Shown here in pieces: positions 29,417-38,773 of a stretch of 59,545 bases of DNA. Numbering within the stretch: position 1 is the stretch's first letter; each line of letters opens with the position of its first letter. Made by a program: the position numbers and the translations under genes. Source of the stretch: Candidatus Omnitrophota bacterium (GTDB lineage Bacteria > Omnitrophota > Gorgyraeia > Duberdicusellales > 4484-171); NCBI GenBank assembly GCA_024231025.1, contig JAAEQW010000309.1, positions 1-59,545 on the forward strand, given 5' to 3'. Below the pieces are notes generated by a model. That model had not been told where the DNA came from. It saw only the letters and a program-made list of their open reading frames with translations, and searched no databases.

Positions 29417-29790
29417 TAAAAAATGCCTCGCTTATGTTCTACAATTTGAATTTTTTCTGGTTTAAAATCGCGTTTAAGGATGGGGATCGCGTTGTATGGG
29501 TCGACGTTTCCACACACAAATATATCAAAAGCGGCATATTTGTATTCTGGCCAGGTGTGAATGCTTAAGTGTGATTCTTGAATTATGCCAACACCGGAAA
29601 TTCCACCTGATGGTGAAAATTTATGCAGATCAACTTTCAGTAGTGTTGCACCTACTGCGTCTACAGCGTCTCTAAAAGTTTGTTCTATTTTTTCAAGGGA
29701 AGTGAGGTTAATAGCCCCCCAGAGCTCAACTACGAGGTGAACCCCCGCATACTTGATATGACCGTTAGTGGAACAATAGTCTTTTTTCAT
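29416..29790 (-). CDS. speD: S-adenosylmethionine decarboxylase proenzyme
   Basis: 'SGVGIIQESHLSIHTWPEYKYAAFDIFVCG'. Confidence 0.95.
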   Translation of the reverse strand: MKKDYCSTNGHIKYAGVHLVVELWGAINLTSLEKIEQTFRDAVDAVGATLLKVDLHKFSPSGGISGVGIIQESHLSIHTWPEYKYAAFDIFVCGNVDPYNAIPILKRDFKPEKIQIVEHKRGIF

Positions 29791-29992
29791 CCCCCAGTTT
29801 TATATGTCCTTCTTCTACTTGCATAAAATGCTCTTATAGTTTGATATTAAAACAGATTTTCACTGATTTTGCAAGTATTTTTTTTATTTTTTTATACGTT
29901 ACTTTTTGAAAAAAGTTACACAACTTACTGAATTTATTAATTTTATCTTAAAAATTCTCATTTATTGACTTCAAAATCCTTTCCAGATTAGT

Positions 29993-30020
29993 TTGACTTT
30001 TATATCCTAGAATGTATAAT
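29993..30020 (+). promoter_or_regulatory. Putative sigma70-type promoter of the XRE/cupin regulator
   Basis: TTGACT-16 bp-TATAAT upstream of 30063. Confidence 0.6.
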
Positions 30021-30062
30021 TGGCTATAAGTTACACCACTTTAATGAACATGGTAGCATAAT

Positions 30063-30602
30063 ATGAAGAATATAGGGCAAAAAATTCGTCTTCTGAGGCA
30101 GAAAAAAAATCTGGCATTAAAGGATTTAGCTGAAAAAACTGGTCTTTCTTCGAGCTTTTTATCGCAATTGGAGAAAGGATTAACCCTTCCCTCGGTTGAC
30201 TCATTAAGAAAAATCGCACATGCGTTATGTACAACTGTAGGGAATTTCTTTGATGAGACTGAATCTAAAGAGTTTGTTTTTATAAAACATCAGCAAAAAA
30301 ATCCTCCCGATCCAATATCTAATTATGAGATACTGGCTTCAAGCGTTTTGGACATAGGTATGTTGCCGATGATGCTTAGGCTCAAGCCAAAAGAAGTTTT
30401 AACCGCTGATAAATGTCCTCAAGGTGAAGAAATGTTGGCAGTAATAGTGAAAGGCGAAATAGTAGTAAGAGTTAACGAAAAAGAATTTAAACAGACTGCC
30501 GGTGATAGTCTTTATCTTGTGCGACCCCGTTTTCAAAGCATTGAAAACGGCGGTCAAAAGGATGCCGCGGTGCTATGGACTATTTTAAGACAAAACGGAT
30601 AA
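30063..30602 (+). CDS. XRE-family transcriptional regulator with cupin domain
   Basis: HTH 'LALKDLAEKTGLSSSFLSQLEKGLTLPSVDSLRKIAHAL' followed by cupin-like C-terminus. Confidence 0.9.
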   Translation: MKNIGQKIRLLRQKKNLALKDLAEKTGLSSSFLSQLEKGLTLPSVDSLRKIAHALCTTVGNFFDETESKEFVFIKHQQKNPPDPISNYEILASSVLDIGMLPMMLRLKPKEVLTADKCPQGEEMLAVIVKGEIVVRVNEKEFKQTAGDSLYLVRPRFQSIENGGQKDAAVLWTILRQNG

Positions 30603-30605
30603 ATC

Positions 30606-31055
30606 ATGCCTGCAAAAAAAAATTACAGCAATAAATCAAAATCTGCATCATTCGATAATGACTGGGGCAAAAAGGAACATTCATCAGACACCGAACGAAG
30701 GTTGCACCCACGAATAAAAGACAGAATTTTTGTTTTCGGTTGGACCGCAAACGAACCGATAACTTTAGTGGAGGGTATAACAAATAACTTATCTGTTGGG
30801 GGAGTATCATTCGATACCAATGTCGAAATTAAAAAAAATAATGTGTTGTGGCTTGAGATATATTTGCCTAGCGACTACCGAAAGCAGATTCTAGAATCGC
30901 TTTACCTAAAAGCTCGTGTGATATGGAGAAAAGCTCTAAAAAACGAAAAAGGGTCAAATAAATATCGCATTGGTTTACGATTTGAAAATGTTGCCAAAAA
31001 AGAACTCAAGATGCTTACGCGTTATGTTGAGGACGGGTTTACCAGCCGAAAATAA
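30606..31055 (+). CDS. PilZ-domain protein
   Basis: 'ERRLHPRIKDRIFVFG...NNLSVGGVSFDTN' (RxxxR ... D/NxSxxG-type). Confidence 0.8.
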   Translation: MPAKKNYSNKSKSASFDNDWGKKEHSSDTERRLHPRIKDRIFVFGWTANEPITLVEGITNNLSVGGVSFDTNVEIKKNNVLWLEIYLPSDYRKQILESLYLKARVIWRKALKNEKGSNKYRIGLRFENVAKKELKMLTRYVEDGFTSRK

Positions 31056-31062
31056 TTGTTTA

Positions 31063-31566
31063 ATGGAAGACCTTAAAAAATTTGAAATCTTAATTGTTGA
31101 AGACGAAAAGGAGCTTTGTGCCGCGTTAAAGCAAGTTCTTTCAAAAAATCATCGTTGCTGTGTTGATACAGCCTTCTCGGTAGATCAGGCATTTGCCGCT
31201 ATCGATCAAAAGGAATATGCCTTAATATTATGCGACTACAAGCTTGGTGAAGAACGAGACGGACTGGATATATTGTTTCATGCTAAAGCAAAAAACCCTC
31301 ATATCATCACCATCCTAATGACTGGCTATGGAACCGCGACTTTAGCAACAAGAGCGGTTGCTGAAGGCGTTTACGACTATATAACCAAACCATTTAAAAG
31401 CATTATGGATGTTCGAAATGTTGTAGATAGGGGATTGAACTACTACTCCCTTTTAATTCGTTACAATAAAAAAGTTAAAGATGCCACTATTCAAAAAGAA
31501 CTGCTGAAAGAAACTCTACTAAAAGTGAAACGAACCGAAGAAATCCTAGATAGTCTTACTGAATAA
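31063..31566 (+). CDS. Stand-alone response regulator receiver protein
   Basis: 'ILIVEDEKELCAAL', 'LILCDYKLGEERDGLDIL', 'ILMTGYGTA', 'YDYITKPF'; no output domain. In-frame ATG at 31063 preferred over the 30970 ORF start. Confidence 0.88.
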   Translation: MEDLKKFEILIVEDEKELCAALKQVLSKNHRCCVDTAFSVDQAFAAIDQKEYALILCDYKLGEERDGLDILFHAKAKNPHIITILMTGYGTATLATRAVAEGVYDYITKPFKSIMDVRNVVDRGLNYYSLLIRYNKKVKDATIQKELLKETLLKVKRTEEILDSLTE

Positions 31567-31675
31567 GGGGTAGCCATTTTAATTACACTAAAATCGACAA
31601 CGAACCTATTTATTCTTGCGGTGATAAGGAATTAAGGTATAATAATTGAATTGTTAAATCTACCGGCGTAATTTT

Positions 31676-31748
31676 GCCGGCGTAGCTCAGTTGGCAGAGC
31701 AGGTCATTCGTAATGATCAGGTCGAAGGTTCGACTCCTTTCGCCGGCT
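31676..31748 (+). tRNA. tRNA-Thr (anticodon CGT)
   Basis: Cloverleaf: GCCGGCG/CGCCGGC acceptor, GCTC/GAGC D-stem, anticodon loop TTCGTAA, T-loop TTCGACT; CCA not encoded. Confidence 0.93.
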
Positions 31749-31763
31749 TTAAAAAATATATCT

Positions 31764-33044
31764 ATGTTAGTTGCCTACTTTAAAATTTTACGAAAAAGAA
31801 ATTTCTTTTGCCTTTGGTTCGGGCAGATAGTATCGCAATTTGGCGATCGCCTTACCCAAATGGCGCTAATCGGTCTTGTTTACAAACTCCAACATGGTGT
31901 TTCTCCGCTAGGGCTATTTAAAATGATGAGTTTAGCTATAATTCCGGTTTTTTTATTCTCTCCTGTAGCCGGAGTGTATATCGACCGTTGGGACAAGCGA
32001 CGCACGATGTACGTAAGCGATCTCATTAGGGCCCTGTTTATCTTTCTAATCCCTTTACTCTGTTTTCGTTTTAAATCTTTAGGTCTAGCGTATGTTTTCA
32101 TTTTTCTGTCGTTCTCAATGGGCAGATTCTTTATACCAGCTAAAATGGCAATGATCCCATCAATTGTGCCGAAAAAAGATCTCTTAGCGGCAAATTCTCT
32201 AGTATCCGTTACCGCCATGATTGCCGCTGTGCTTGGTTTGGGTTTTGGTGGTATGATAGTCGAAAAATGGGGAGTTAAAACAACTTTTTACCTGGATTCT
32301 TTAACTTTTATTGTTTCGGGAGTGTTTATTTACCTGATATCGATGAAGGAAAATACCCATTTTCACGCTAAAGATCTATTGGATATGAGTAAAGACGCCT
32401 TGGAAACAGTTAAAAATTCAGTTATATTTGAGCTAAAAGAAGGCATTCAGTATATTGCTAAGTCTCCGGAAACGAAATATGCCATAAAGGTAAAAATCAC
32501 ACTGTTCGCGATTATTGGAGCACTATATACAGTTTTTATTGCTTTTATACAGGAAGCTCTATCCACAATTACTCTAGAACTGGGCTGGCTTGCGGTAGGT
32601 GCTGGTGGAGGGCTTTTTGTTGGAACAATACTCTATGGCCGGTTCGGTAAGAAATTATCGGTAAACAAAACAATAAGCCTTTCGCTATTGCTAAGCAGTG
32701 CCCACTTGATCTTTTTTACCTCAGTATTGCGTTGGCATCCTTGGAAAATGTTTGCTTTTATATCTTGTGTAATTTTAGGTATTCTTTGTTCTCCAATTGA
32801 AATTGCAATAACCACTTTTATCCATAAAAAAACTAAGAATGAATTTTTAGGACGCATATTCAGTTCAATAGAGGTAGTACTTCATTTAACACTTCTTATA
32901 TCAATGGGAATTTCATCTTTGCTGGCAGAACTAATGACACCCTTTACAATTATCTTAACTGTGGGCATAGTAATGTTTCTTTTTTCGCTAAAAAATTTAT
33001 TAACCGATAACGGAAATTTACATGATACACGTAGAAGAACATAA
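31764..33044 (+). CDS. MFS transporter
   Basis: 12-TM-like pattern; 'FCLWFGQIVSQFGDRLTQMALIGLVY'; start moved to 31764, outside the tRNA. Confidence 0.85.
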   Translation: MLVAYFKILRKRNFFCLWFGQIVSQFGDRLTQMALIGLVYKLQHGVSPLGLFKMMSLAIIPVFLFSPVAGVYIDRWDKRRTMYVSDLIRALFIFLIPLLCFRFKSLGLAYVFIFLSFSMGRFFIPAKMAMIPSIVPKKDLLAANSLVSVTAMIAAVLGLGFGGMIVEKWGVKTTFYLDSLTFIVSGVFIYLISMKENTHFHAKDLLDMSKDALETVKNSVIFELKEGIQYIAKSPETKYAIKVKITLFAIIGALYTVFIAFIQEALSTITLELGWLAVGAGGGLFVGTILYGRFGKKLSVNKTISLSLLLSSAHLIFFTSVLRWHPWKMFAFISCVILGILCSPIEIAITTFIHKKTKNEFLGRIFSSIEVVLHLTLLISMGISSLLAELMTPFTIILTVGIVMFLFSLKNLLTDNGNLHDTRRRT

Positions 33045-34302
33045 AGATCCACAGCAGAATCTAAAGAGCGAATCGTTTTTATTGCCAAAAAAATTATATT
33101 TGCCAATATCACAACATGTTGGCGCTCCATCTAAACTGTTAGTAAAGAAGGGCGACGAAGTTAATGAAGGCGATATGATTGCCGATGTAAATGGCTTTGT
33201 TTCGGCTGCTTTGCATGCACCTGCCAGTGGAAAAATCACAGAAATTAAAACCATATCTCACCCCAGTCTGAAACAATCTCAAGGAATAGTACTCAACTGT
33301 CAGCATCAGCAAAAGCAAGATTCACCAAGAAAAAATATTGAAGAGCTGACCTCTGAGCAATTGATAGAAATAGTTAAAAATAGCGGTATTGTTGGCATGG
33401 GAGGGGCAGCTTTTCCAACTCATGTTAAACTAAAACCACCAAAAGAGATTAGTACACTAATTATAAATGGTTGTGAATGTGAGCCGTATCTTGCCTGTGA
33501 TTGTCGTTTAATGATTGAAAAAATAAAAGAAATCTTCGCTGGAATTGACATTATCCGTAAGCTCATAAATCCAAAAGAAATAATTTTTGCGGTTGAAAAC
33601 AACAAACCCGAAGCAATCAAAAAAATCAATCTCGCAATCAGCACAAAAAAAATTGGGTTGTCCAATGTTCGTCTGGCAATCGTAGAAAGTGCTTACCCAC
33701 AAGGGGGAGAAAAGCAATTGATTAAAGCCGTAACCGCCAAGGAGGTTCCTCCAGCAGGACTGCCCTTTGATGTTGGATGTCTTGTTTTTAATGTTGCGAC
33801 TTGTTTTGCGATATATGAAGCAGTTCATTTTAGCAAACCACTTATTGAACGTTTGGTTAGCTTTGCTGGTGATGCATTGGTCAAACCAAAAAACGTATGG
33901 ATAAAAATCGGCACAACTCTAAAAGAACTATTCGACAGCAAAGTACTTGAATTTAAGGTTTCGCCAAAAGTAATTGTATCCGGTGGGCCGATGATGGGTG
34001 TTGCTTTAACTGGTTTAAATTTTCCTATATTGAAGGGGACTGGAGGCTTTTTATTTTTGGCTAATACTTCAAAAGTTGACGAATCCGTTTGCTTAAAATG
34101 TGCTCGTTGCGTTGATGTCTGCTCAATGAATTTACTCCCATTAGAATATTCCAAGCTAGTTAAAAATAATGAGTTTGATAGTTTAGATGATTTCAATATT
34201 AATGACTGCATTGAATGTGGCTGTTGCGCGTATAGTTGCCCAGCCAAAATACCGATTGTTCACTATATAAAGGTAGGTAAAGCTTGCAAACCGAAAAAAT
34301 AA
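33022..34302 (+). CDS. rnfC: Electron transport complex subunit RnfC
   Basis: 'GIVGMGGAAFPTHVKL', 'INGCECEPYLACDCRLM', two 4Fe-4S motifs at the C-terminus. Confidence 0.96.
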   Translation: MIHVEEHKDPQQNLKSESFLLPKKLYLPISQHVGAPSKLLVKKGDEVNEGDMIADVNGFVSAALHAPASGKITEIKTISHPSLKQSQGIVLNCQHQQKQDSPRKNIEELTSEQLIEIVKNSGIVGMGGAAFPTHVKLKPPKEISTLIINGCECEPYLACDCRLMIEKIKEIFAGIDIIRKLINPKEIIFAVENNKPEAIKKINLAISTKKIGLSNVRLAIVESAYPQGGEKQLIKAVTAKEVPPAGLPFDVGCLVFNVATCFAIYEAVHFSKPLIERLVSFAGDALVKPKNVWIKIGTTLKELFDSKVLEFKVSPKVIVSGGPMMGVALTGLNFPILKGTGGFLFLANTSKVDESVCLKCARCVDVCSMNLLPLEYSKLVKNNEFDSLDDFNINDCIECGCCAYSCPAKIPIVHYIKVGKACKPKK

Positions 34303-35225
34303 CACTAAACGTAAGTGCATCTCCGCATTTGGAATCAGCGGCAACTACACCGTTTATAATGCGCCAAGTTATTATTGCTTTAATTCCGGCAACTATTGCT
34401 GGGTTGATATTGTTTAGAATTCGCGCTGCATTACTTATTGTAATTTGCGTTTTTGTTTCGATCGCAACTGAAGAAGTTATATCTAGAATACGGAAAAAAC
34501 CGTCAACGATAACTGATTATAGCGCCGCGCTTACGGGTTTATTGCTGGCTTTAATATTGCCCCCGACTACAAGTTGGTATGGTGCGATTCTTGGTTCGAT
34601 ATTTGCTATTTTAGTCGGAAAGCATTTATTTGGCGGTCTTGGAATGAACATATTTAATCCAGCATTAATTGGGCGAGCTTTTTTAATGGCATCTTACCCT
34701 AAGATGCTAACAACTTATATAAAGCCATTTGCGGCTGATTCAATAAGCTGTGCTACTCCGTTAGCGCTTAATAAGTTTAGTCAAATTGGAACTCCGCTTA
34801 CTGATCTGTTTTTCGGTGGAGTTAGCGGTTCAATCGGAGAAACTTCAGCGATTTGTTTGATTGTTGGAGGAATCTATATATTAATTCGTAAGATTGCCGA
34901 TTGGCGCATTCCAGTAAGCATGCTTGTGACAACAATTGTTTTTTCCACCATCTTATATTTAACAAACAATGCCTATGGTTCGCCGTTGTTTCATATTTTA
35001 AGCGGAGGACTTTTGCTTGGTGTTTTTTTTATGGCAACCGATCCGGTTACAACTCCGGTAACTAAAAAAGGACGCTATGTTTTTGGAATTACGGCAGCAA
35101 TAATGATTATGGTGATTCGTGTTTTTGGTGGTCTTTCTGAGGGGGTTATGTACTCAATTCTTTTTATGAACGCACTAACACCATTAATTAATCGCTACAC
35201 AAAACCAAAAAGGTTTGGAGCATAA
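34284..35225 (+). CDS. rnfD: Electron transport complex subunit RnfD
   Basis: Multi-TM; 'DYSAALTGLLLALILPPTTSWY', 'HLFGGLGMNIFNPALIGRAFL', 'MATDPVTTPVTKKGR'. Confidence 0.95.
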   Translation: MQTEKITLNVSASPHLESAATTPFIMRQVIIALIPATIAGLILFRIRAALLIVICVFVSIATEEVISRIRKKPSTITDYSAALTGLLLALILPPTTSWYGAILGSIFAILVGKHLFGGLGMNIFNPALIGRAFLMASYPKMLTTYIKPFAADSISCATPLALNKFSQIGTPLTDLFFGGVSGSIGETSAICLIVGGIYILIRKIADWRIPVSMLVTTIVFSTILYLTNNAYGSPLFHILSGGLLLGVFFMATDPVTTPVTKKGRYVFGITAAIMIMVIRVFGGLSEGVMYSILFMNALTPLINRYTKPKRFGA

Positions 35226-35243
35226 TTTTGGAGGCTTAACGAA

Positions 35244-35789
35244 GTGAAAGAAGTTATAAAAATTATCAGTGTATTAACTATTGTGTGTCTTGTGTGCGGA
35301 TTTCTGCTGTCTTTTGTTTACAGCGGAGCGAGTGAAAAAATTGAGTCAAACACAAAGAAAGCAATAAGCGATGCGATTGCTAATTTAGCTCCTTTTGCAG
35401 AAAATATCGAGGAAATTAAATTAGGTGAAAAAATCGCATATAAGCTTTTCGATAAAACGGGTAATCTTACTGGATATGCTTTCATTGCTGAAGGGCAAGG
35501 GTATCAAGGCAAAATTAAAATGCTTGCAGTGATTGACATTAATTTGGAGATTTTAGAAGGAATTGAAATTATTGAATCAATTGAAACACCTGGCCTGGGA
35601 GCAAGAATTCAAGAGGAATTTTTTCGCAAACAATTTCAAAGTTTATCGGTGTTACCACAAATAACATACACAAAGGATATACCAGAAAACAGCAATCAAA
35701 TAAAAGCAATAACCGGAGCTACAGTTTCGTCAAAGGCGGTAGTTAATATTTTAAACAAGAGAATTAAAGAACTGAGTACGCACTTTTGA
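35244..35789 (+). CDS. rnfG: Electron transport complex subunit RnfG
   Basis: FMN-binding motif 'IKAITGATVSSKAVV'; 'ETPGLGARI'. Confidence 0.95.
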   Translation: MKEVIKIISVLTIVCLVCGFLLSFVYSGASEKIESNTKKAISDAIANLAPFAENIEEIKLGEKIAYKLFDKTGNLTGYAFIAEGQGYQGKIKMLAVIDINLEILEGIEIIESIETPGLGARIQEEFFRKQFQSLSVLPQITYTKDIPENSNQIKAITGATVSSKAVVNILNKRIKELSTHF

Positions 35790-35817
35790 AACTAACGATC
35801 GGACACAGAAGGTTGAA

Positions 35818-36396
35818 ATGAAAGATTTTTTAAAAGGACTATGGGGGCAGCATCCAGTATTTCGCCAATTGCTTGGCATGTGTCCAACTTTGGCAGTTAC
35901 TACGTCGGCGCTTAACGGAATATCGATGGGGCTGGCAGTAATTTTTGTTTTGTTCTTTTCAAGTCTGGTTGTGTCACTAATCAAAAAAATAGTACCAAAC
36001 CAAGTTCGCATTGCTGTTTATACGGTAATCATAGCAACTTTTGTAACGATTGTTGATATTTTCTTTAAGGCGAACTTTCCTCAAATAAGCCGCGCTTTGG
36101 GGCCATATATACCACTAATTGTTGTAAATTGTATTATTCTTGGCCGATGTGAAGCTTTTGCTTCTCGCTGTAGCGTTGCTAAGTCGCTTCTCGATGCTCT
36201 TGGTATGGGGCTTGGCTTTACTTGGGGGGTATTTTTACTTGGTTCTATAAGGGAAGTTTTAGGGATGGGCACTATTTTAGGTTTTCAAATTATGCCGCAA
36301 GGCTATAATCATCTGATTATTATGATCCTGCCGGCAGGAGCCTTTATTGTTTTAGGGCTTTTAATAGCACTAATGAATAGAATCGAGGAGAGATGA
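35818..36396 (+). CDS. rnfE: Electron transport complex subunit RnfE
   Basis: 'LLGMCPTLAVTTSALNGISMG', 'VVNCIILGRCEAFASR'. Confidence 0.95.
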   Translation: MKDFLKGLWGQHPVFRQLLGMCPTLAVTTSALNGISMGLAVIFVLFFSSLVVSLIKKIVPNQVRIAVYTVIIATFVTIVDIFFKANFPQISRALGPYIPLIVVNCIILGRCEAFASRCSVAKSLLDALGMGLGFTWGVFLLGSIREVLGMGTILGFQIMPQGYNHLIIMILPAGAFIVLGLLIALMNRIEER

Positions 36397-36974
36397 AAGA
36401 TTTAATATTAATTTTTGTATCAACTGTTTTAATTAACAATTTGGTTCTTTCTTATTTTTTAGGGATTTGTCCGTTTCTTGGTGTATCTGGTAAAATTGAA
36501 TCTGCAATCGGAATGGGGGCGGCAGTTACTTTTGTTATGACTTTGGCGACAACCATTGGTTGGCTTATTTACCATTTAGCGCTAGTTAAGTTTAATCTAA
36601 TTTTTCTTGAATATGTAATCTTTATTTTAGTAATTGCGTCTCTTGTGCAGATAGTTGAGATGTTTATACGAAAGTTTTCTCAACCGCTTTATGATGCACT
36701 GGGTATATATTTACCGCTAATTACCACAAACTGTGCAATATTAGGTGCCGCATTATTTATGGTAACTAAGAATTACTCTTTTCTTGAGTCGGCAGTATTT
36801 GGTTTTTCCGGTGGATTAGGATTTTCAATTGTTTTAATAATCATGGCCGGAATAAGAGAAGACTTAAGCTACGCCGATATTCCTAAGCACTTTAAGGGTG
36901 CTCCGATTACATTAATCGTCGCAGGATTGCTTGCGTTAATATTTATGGGATTTTCAGGTTTAATTAGTGCTTAA
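36393..36974 (+). CDS. rnfA: Electron transport complex subunit RnfA
   Basis: 'NNLVLSYFLGICPFLGVS', 'PLITTNCAILGAALF'. Confidence 0.95.
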   Translation: MKDLILIFVSTVLINNLVLSYFLGICPFLGVSGKIESAIGMGAAVTFVMTLATTIGWLIYHLALVKFNLIFLEYVIFILVIASLVQIVEMFIRKFSQPLYDALGIYLPLITTNCAILGAALFMVTKNYSFLESAVFGFSGGLGFSIVLIIMAGIREDLSYADIPKHFKGAPITLIVAGLLALIFMGFSGLISA

Positions 36975-37779
36975 AATGAATATGATTTTAATTGCAATGA
37001 TAGTATTAGGATTAACCGGCTTTGCTTTTGCACTTTTGCTTGCAATTTTAAGCAAGAAGTTGCATGTTGAGCAGGATTCTCGCATTGAGCAAGTTAACAA
37101 AATTTTGCCCGGACTTAATTGCGGTGCTTGCGGCTTTAGCGGTTGCCTGGCTTTTGCCCAAGCCGTTATTAAGGAAAGAAAAATATTTAATGGTTGCCTG
37201 CCTGCAGGGGAAGAGCTTAATAAGGAAATTGTCGCGATTATTGGTGCGGGTGAAACACGAAGTGGTAAGAAGAAAATTACTGCCATTTGTGTTTGTGGTG
37301 CTGATTGCAAAGAAAAGCTAAAAACTTCTATTTATTTGGGGCCGCAAACCTGCCAAGCCGCTCACATTACCGCCGGGTCTATCAGTTGTAATTATGGTTG
37401 TCTTGGGTTTGGTGATTGTATAAAAGTTTGCCCAACAGAGGCAATCCGCCTTGAAAAAGAAAAAATATATATTGAACACGAAAAATGTATTGGATGCGCA
37501 AAATGCATAAAGGCGTGCCCAAGAAAAGTACTAAAGATAACCGCACTTACCGATCTCGGAACATACTACATTGCCTGTAGCAATATAACAACTGCCCTAG
37601 AAACTAAAGCAGTATGCACTCGAGGTTGCATAGGATGCACTCTTTGCACAAGAGTGCAAAATTCACCATACATAATGAATGGAAACCTTGCCTGCGTAAA
37701 CGCATCAAAAGTAAGCGATGAGGTGCCCTTAGAGGCAGCAAAACAGAAATGCCCTACTCAATGTATCGCTAATGTTTAA
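36967..37779 (+). CDS. rnfB: Electron transport complex subunit RnfB (ferredoxin domains)
   Basis: 'LPGLNCGACGFSGCLAFAQAV', 'CIGCAKCIKACPRKVL'. Confidence 0.95.
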   Translation: MLKMNMILIAMIVLGLTGFAFALLLAILSKKLHVEQDSRIEQVNKILPGLNCGACGFSGCLAFAQAVIKERKIFNGCLPAGEELNKEIVAIIGAGETRSGKKKITAICVCGADCKEKLKTSIYLGPQTCQAAHITAGSISCNYGCLGFGDCIKVCPTEAIRLEKEKIYIEHEKCIGCAKCIKACPRKVLKITALTDLGTYYIACSNITTALETKAVCTRGCIGCTLCTRVQNSPYIMNGNLACVNASKVSDEVPLEAAKQKCPTQCIANV

Positions 37780-38167
37780 AGAAACTGTTGAAGTTATAGA
37801 TGTTAATGGCACCGAGATAAGTATAAAATTTCAACGTCACAGTGCCTGTGGCTGTTGTCGCGCTAAGGTTGTTTGCGGTATTGATCAACGACATCCAATA
37901 ATTGTAAAAAATAATTCGTTTGCTCTTTCGGTTGGCGATACGATTGTTGTTGGTATCGAAGAGAGAAAAACACTACAGGCAACAGCAATAAGTTTTATTT
38001 TCCCGGCGATTATCTTTATGGTAACACTGCTATTTTTTAAAAACGTTGGTGAATTAATTAGTTTTTTACTTGCTATCTCTATACTTTTTGTTTATTATTT
38101 AATTGTAAAGGTATTAATTAAAAAAAAGGCCGAGCATTTTAGCCTAAAAATCATAAAAAAAATATGA
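37772..38167 (+). CDS. RseC/MucC-like protein (SoxR reducing system family)
   Basis: 'HSACGCCRAKVVCG' plus two C-terminal TM helices; follows rnfB. Confidence 0.8.
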   Translation: MFKETVEVIDVNGTEISIKFQRHSACGCCRAKVVCGIDQRHPIIVKNNSFALSVGDTIVVGIEERKTLQATAISFIFPAIIFMVTLLFFKNVGELISFLLAISILFVYYLIVKVLIKKKAEHFSLKIIKKI

Positions 38168-38766
38168 AGAATATAGCAATACTTGCCTCAGGAAGCGGAA
38201 CAAATTTTCAAGCAATTGTGAAAGCACGCAAAAAGGGTATTTTTAAGGCTAATATTAAGTTGTTAGTTACTGATACAAAAAATGCATTTGCGCGCCAACG
38301 CGCACGCCATTTAAATATTTCTGAAATATTTGTTGACCCAAAAAAATCAAAATCTCGTATCGACTTTGATAGAGAGATTGTTAAACTTTTAAAAAAAGAA
38401 AAAATTGATTATGTTATTTTAGCGGGCTACATGCGGCTGCTTAGTCCAATTTTTGTAAATGCTTTTAAAAATAAAATTTTAAACATTCACCCCGCACTTT
38501 TGCCGTCTTTTAAAGGTATTCATTCAATTAAGCGTGCTTTTGAATATGGCTGCAAAGTTACCGGCGTAACCGTGCATCTCATCGATGAAAAAGTTGATAA
38601 CGGCCCCATTGTCCTGCAGGAGTCAGTGCGGATAACAAAAGCTACAACGCTAAAATCCCTTGAAAGCAAGATCCACAAACTCGAACACGAGTTATATCCC
38701 AAAGCTATAAGTTTACTAGTTGAAAATCGCCTAAAAATCAGAAAAAGAAAAGTTACATTTAGATAA
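38164..38766 (+). CDS. purN: Phosphoribosylglycinamide formyltransferase
   Basis: 'LASGSGTNFQAIV', 'LAGYMRLLSPIFV', 'NIHPALLPSFKG', 'HLIDEKVDNGPIV'. Confidence 0.95.
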   Translation: MKNIAILASGSGTNFQAIVKARKKGIFKANIKLLVTDTKNAFARQRARHLNISEIFVDPKKSKSRIDFDREIVKLLKKEKIDYVILAGYMRLLSPIFVNAFKNKILNIHPALLPSFKGIHSIKRAFEYGCKVTGVTVHLIDEKVDNGPIVLQESVRITKATTLKSLESKIHKLEHELYPKAISLLVENRLKIRKRKVTFR

Positions 38767-38773
38767 GCCTACA

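Noticed and set aside
30970-31062. N-terminal extension of the response regulator ORF overlapping the PilZ gene
   Set aside because: The receiver domain starts right after ATG 31063; the extension is out-of-frame PilZ sequence
31713-31763. N-terminal extension of the MFS transporter ORF
   Set aside because: Overlaps the 3' half of tRNA-Thr; in-frame ATG at 31764 is more plausible
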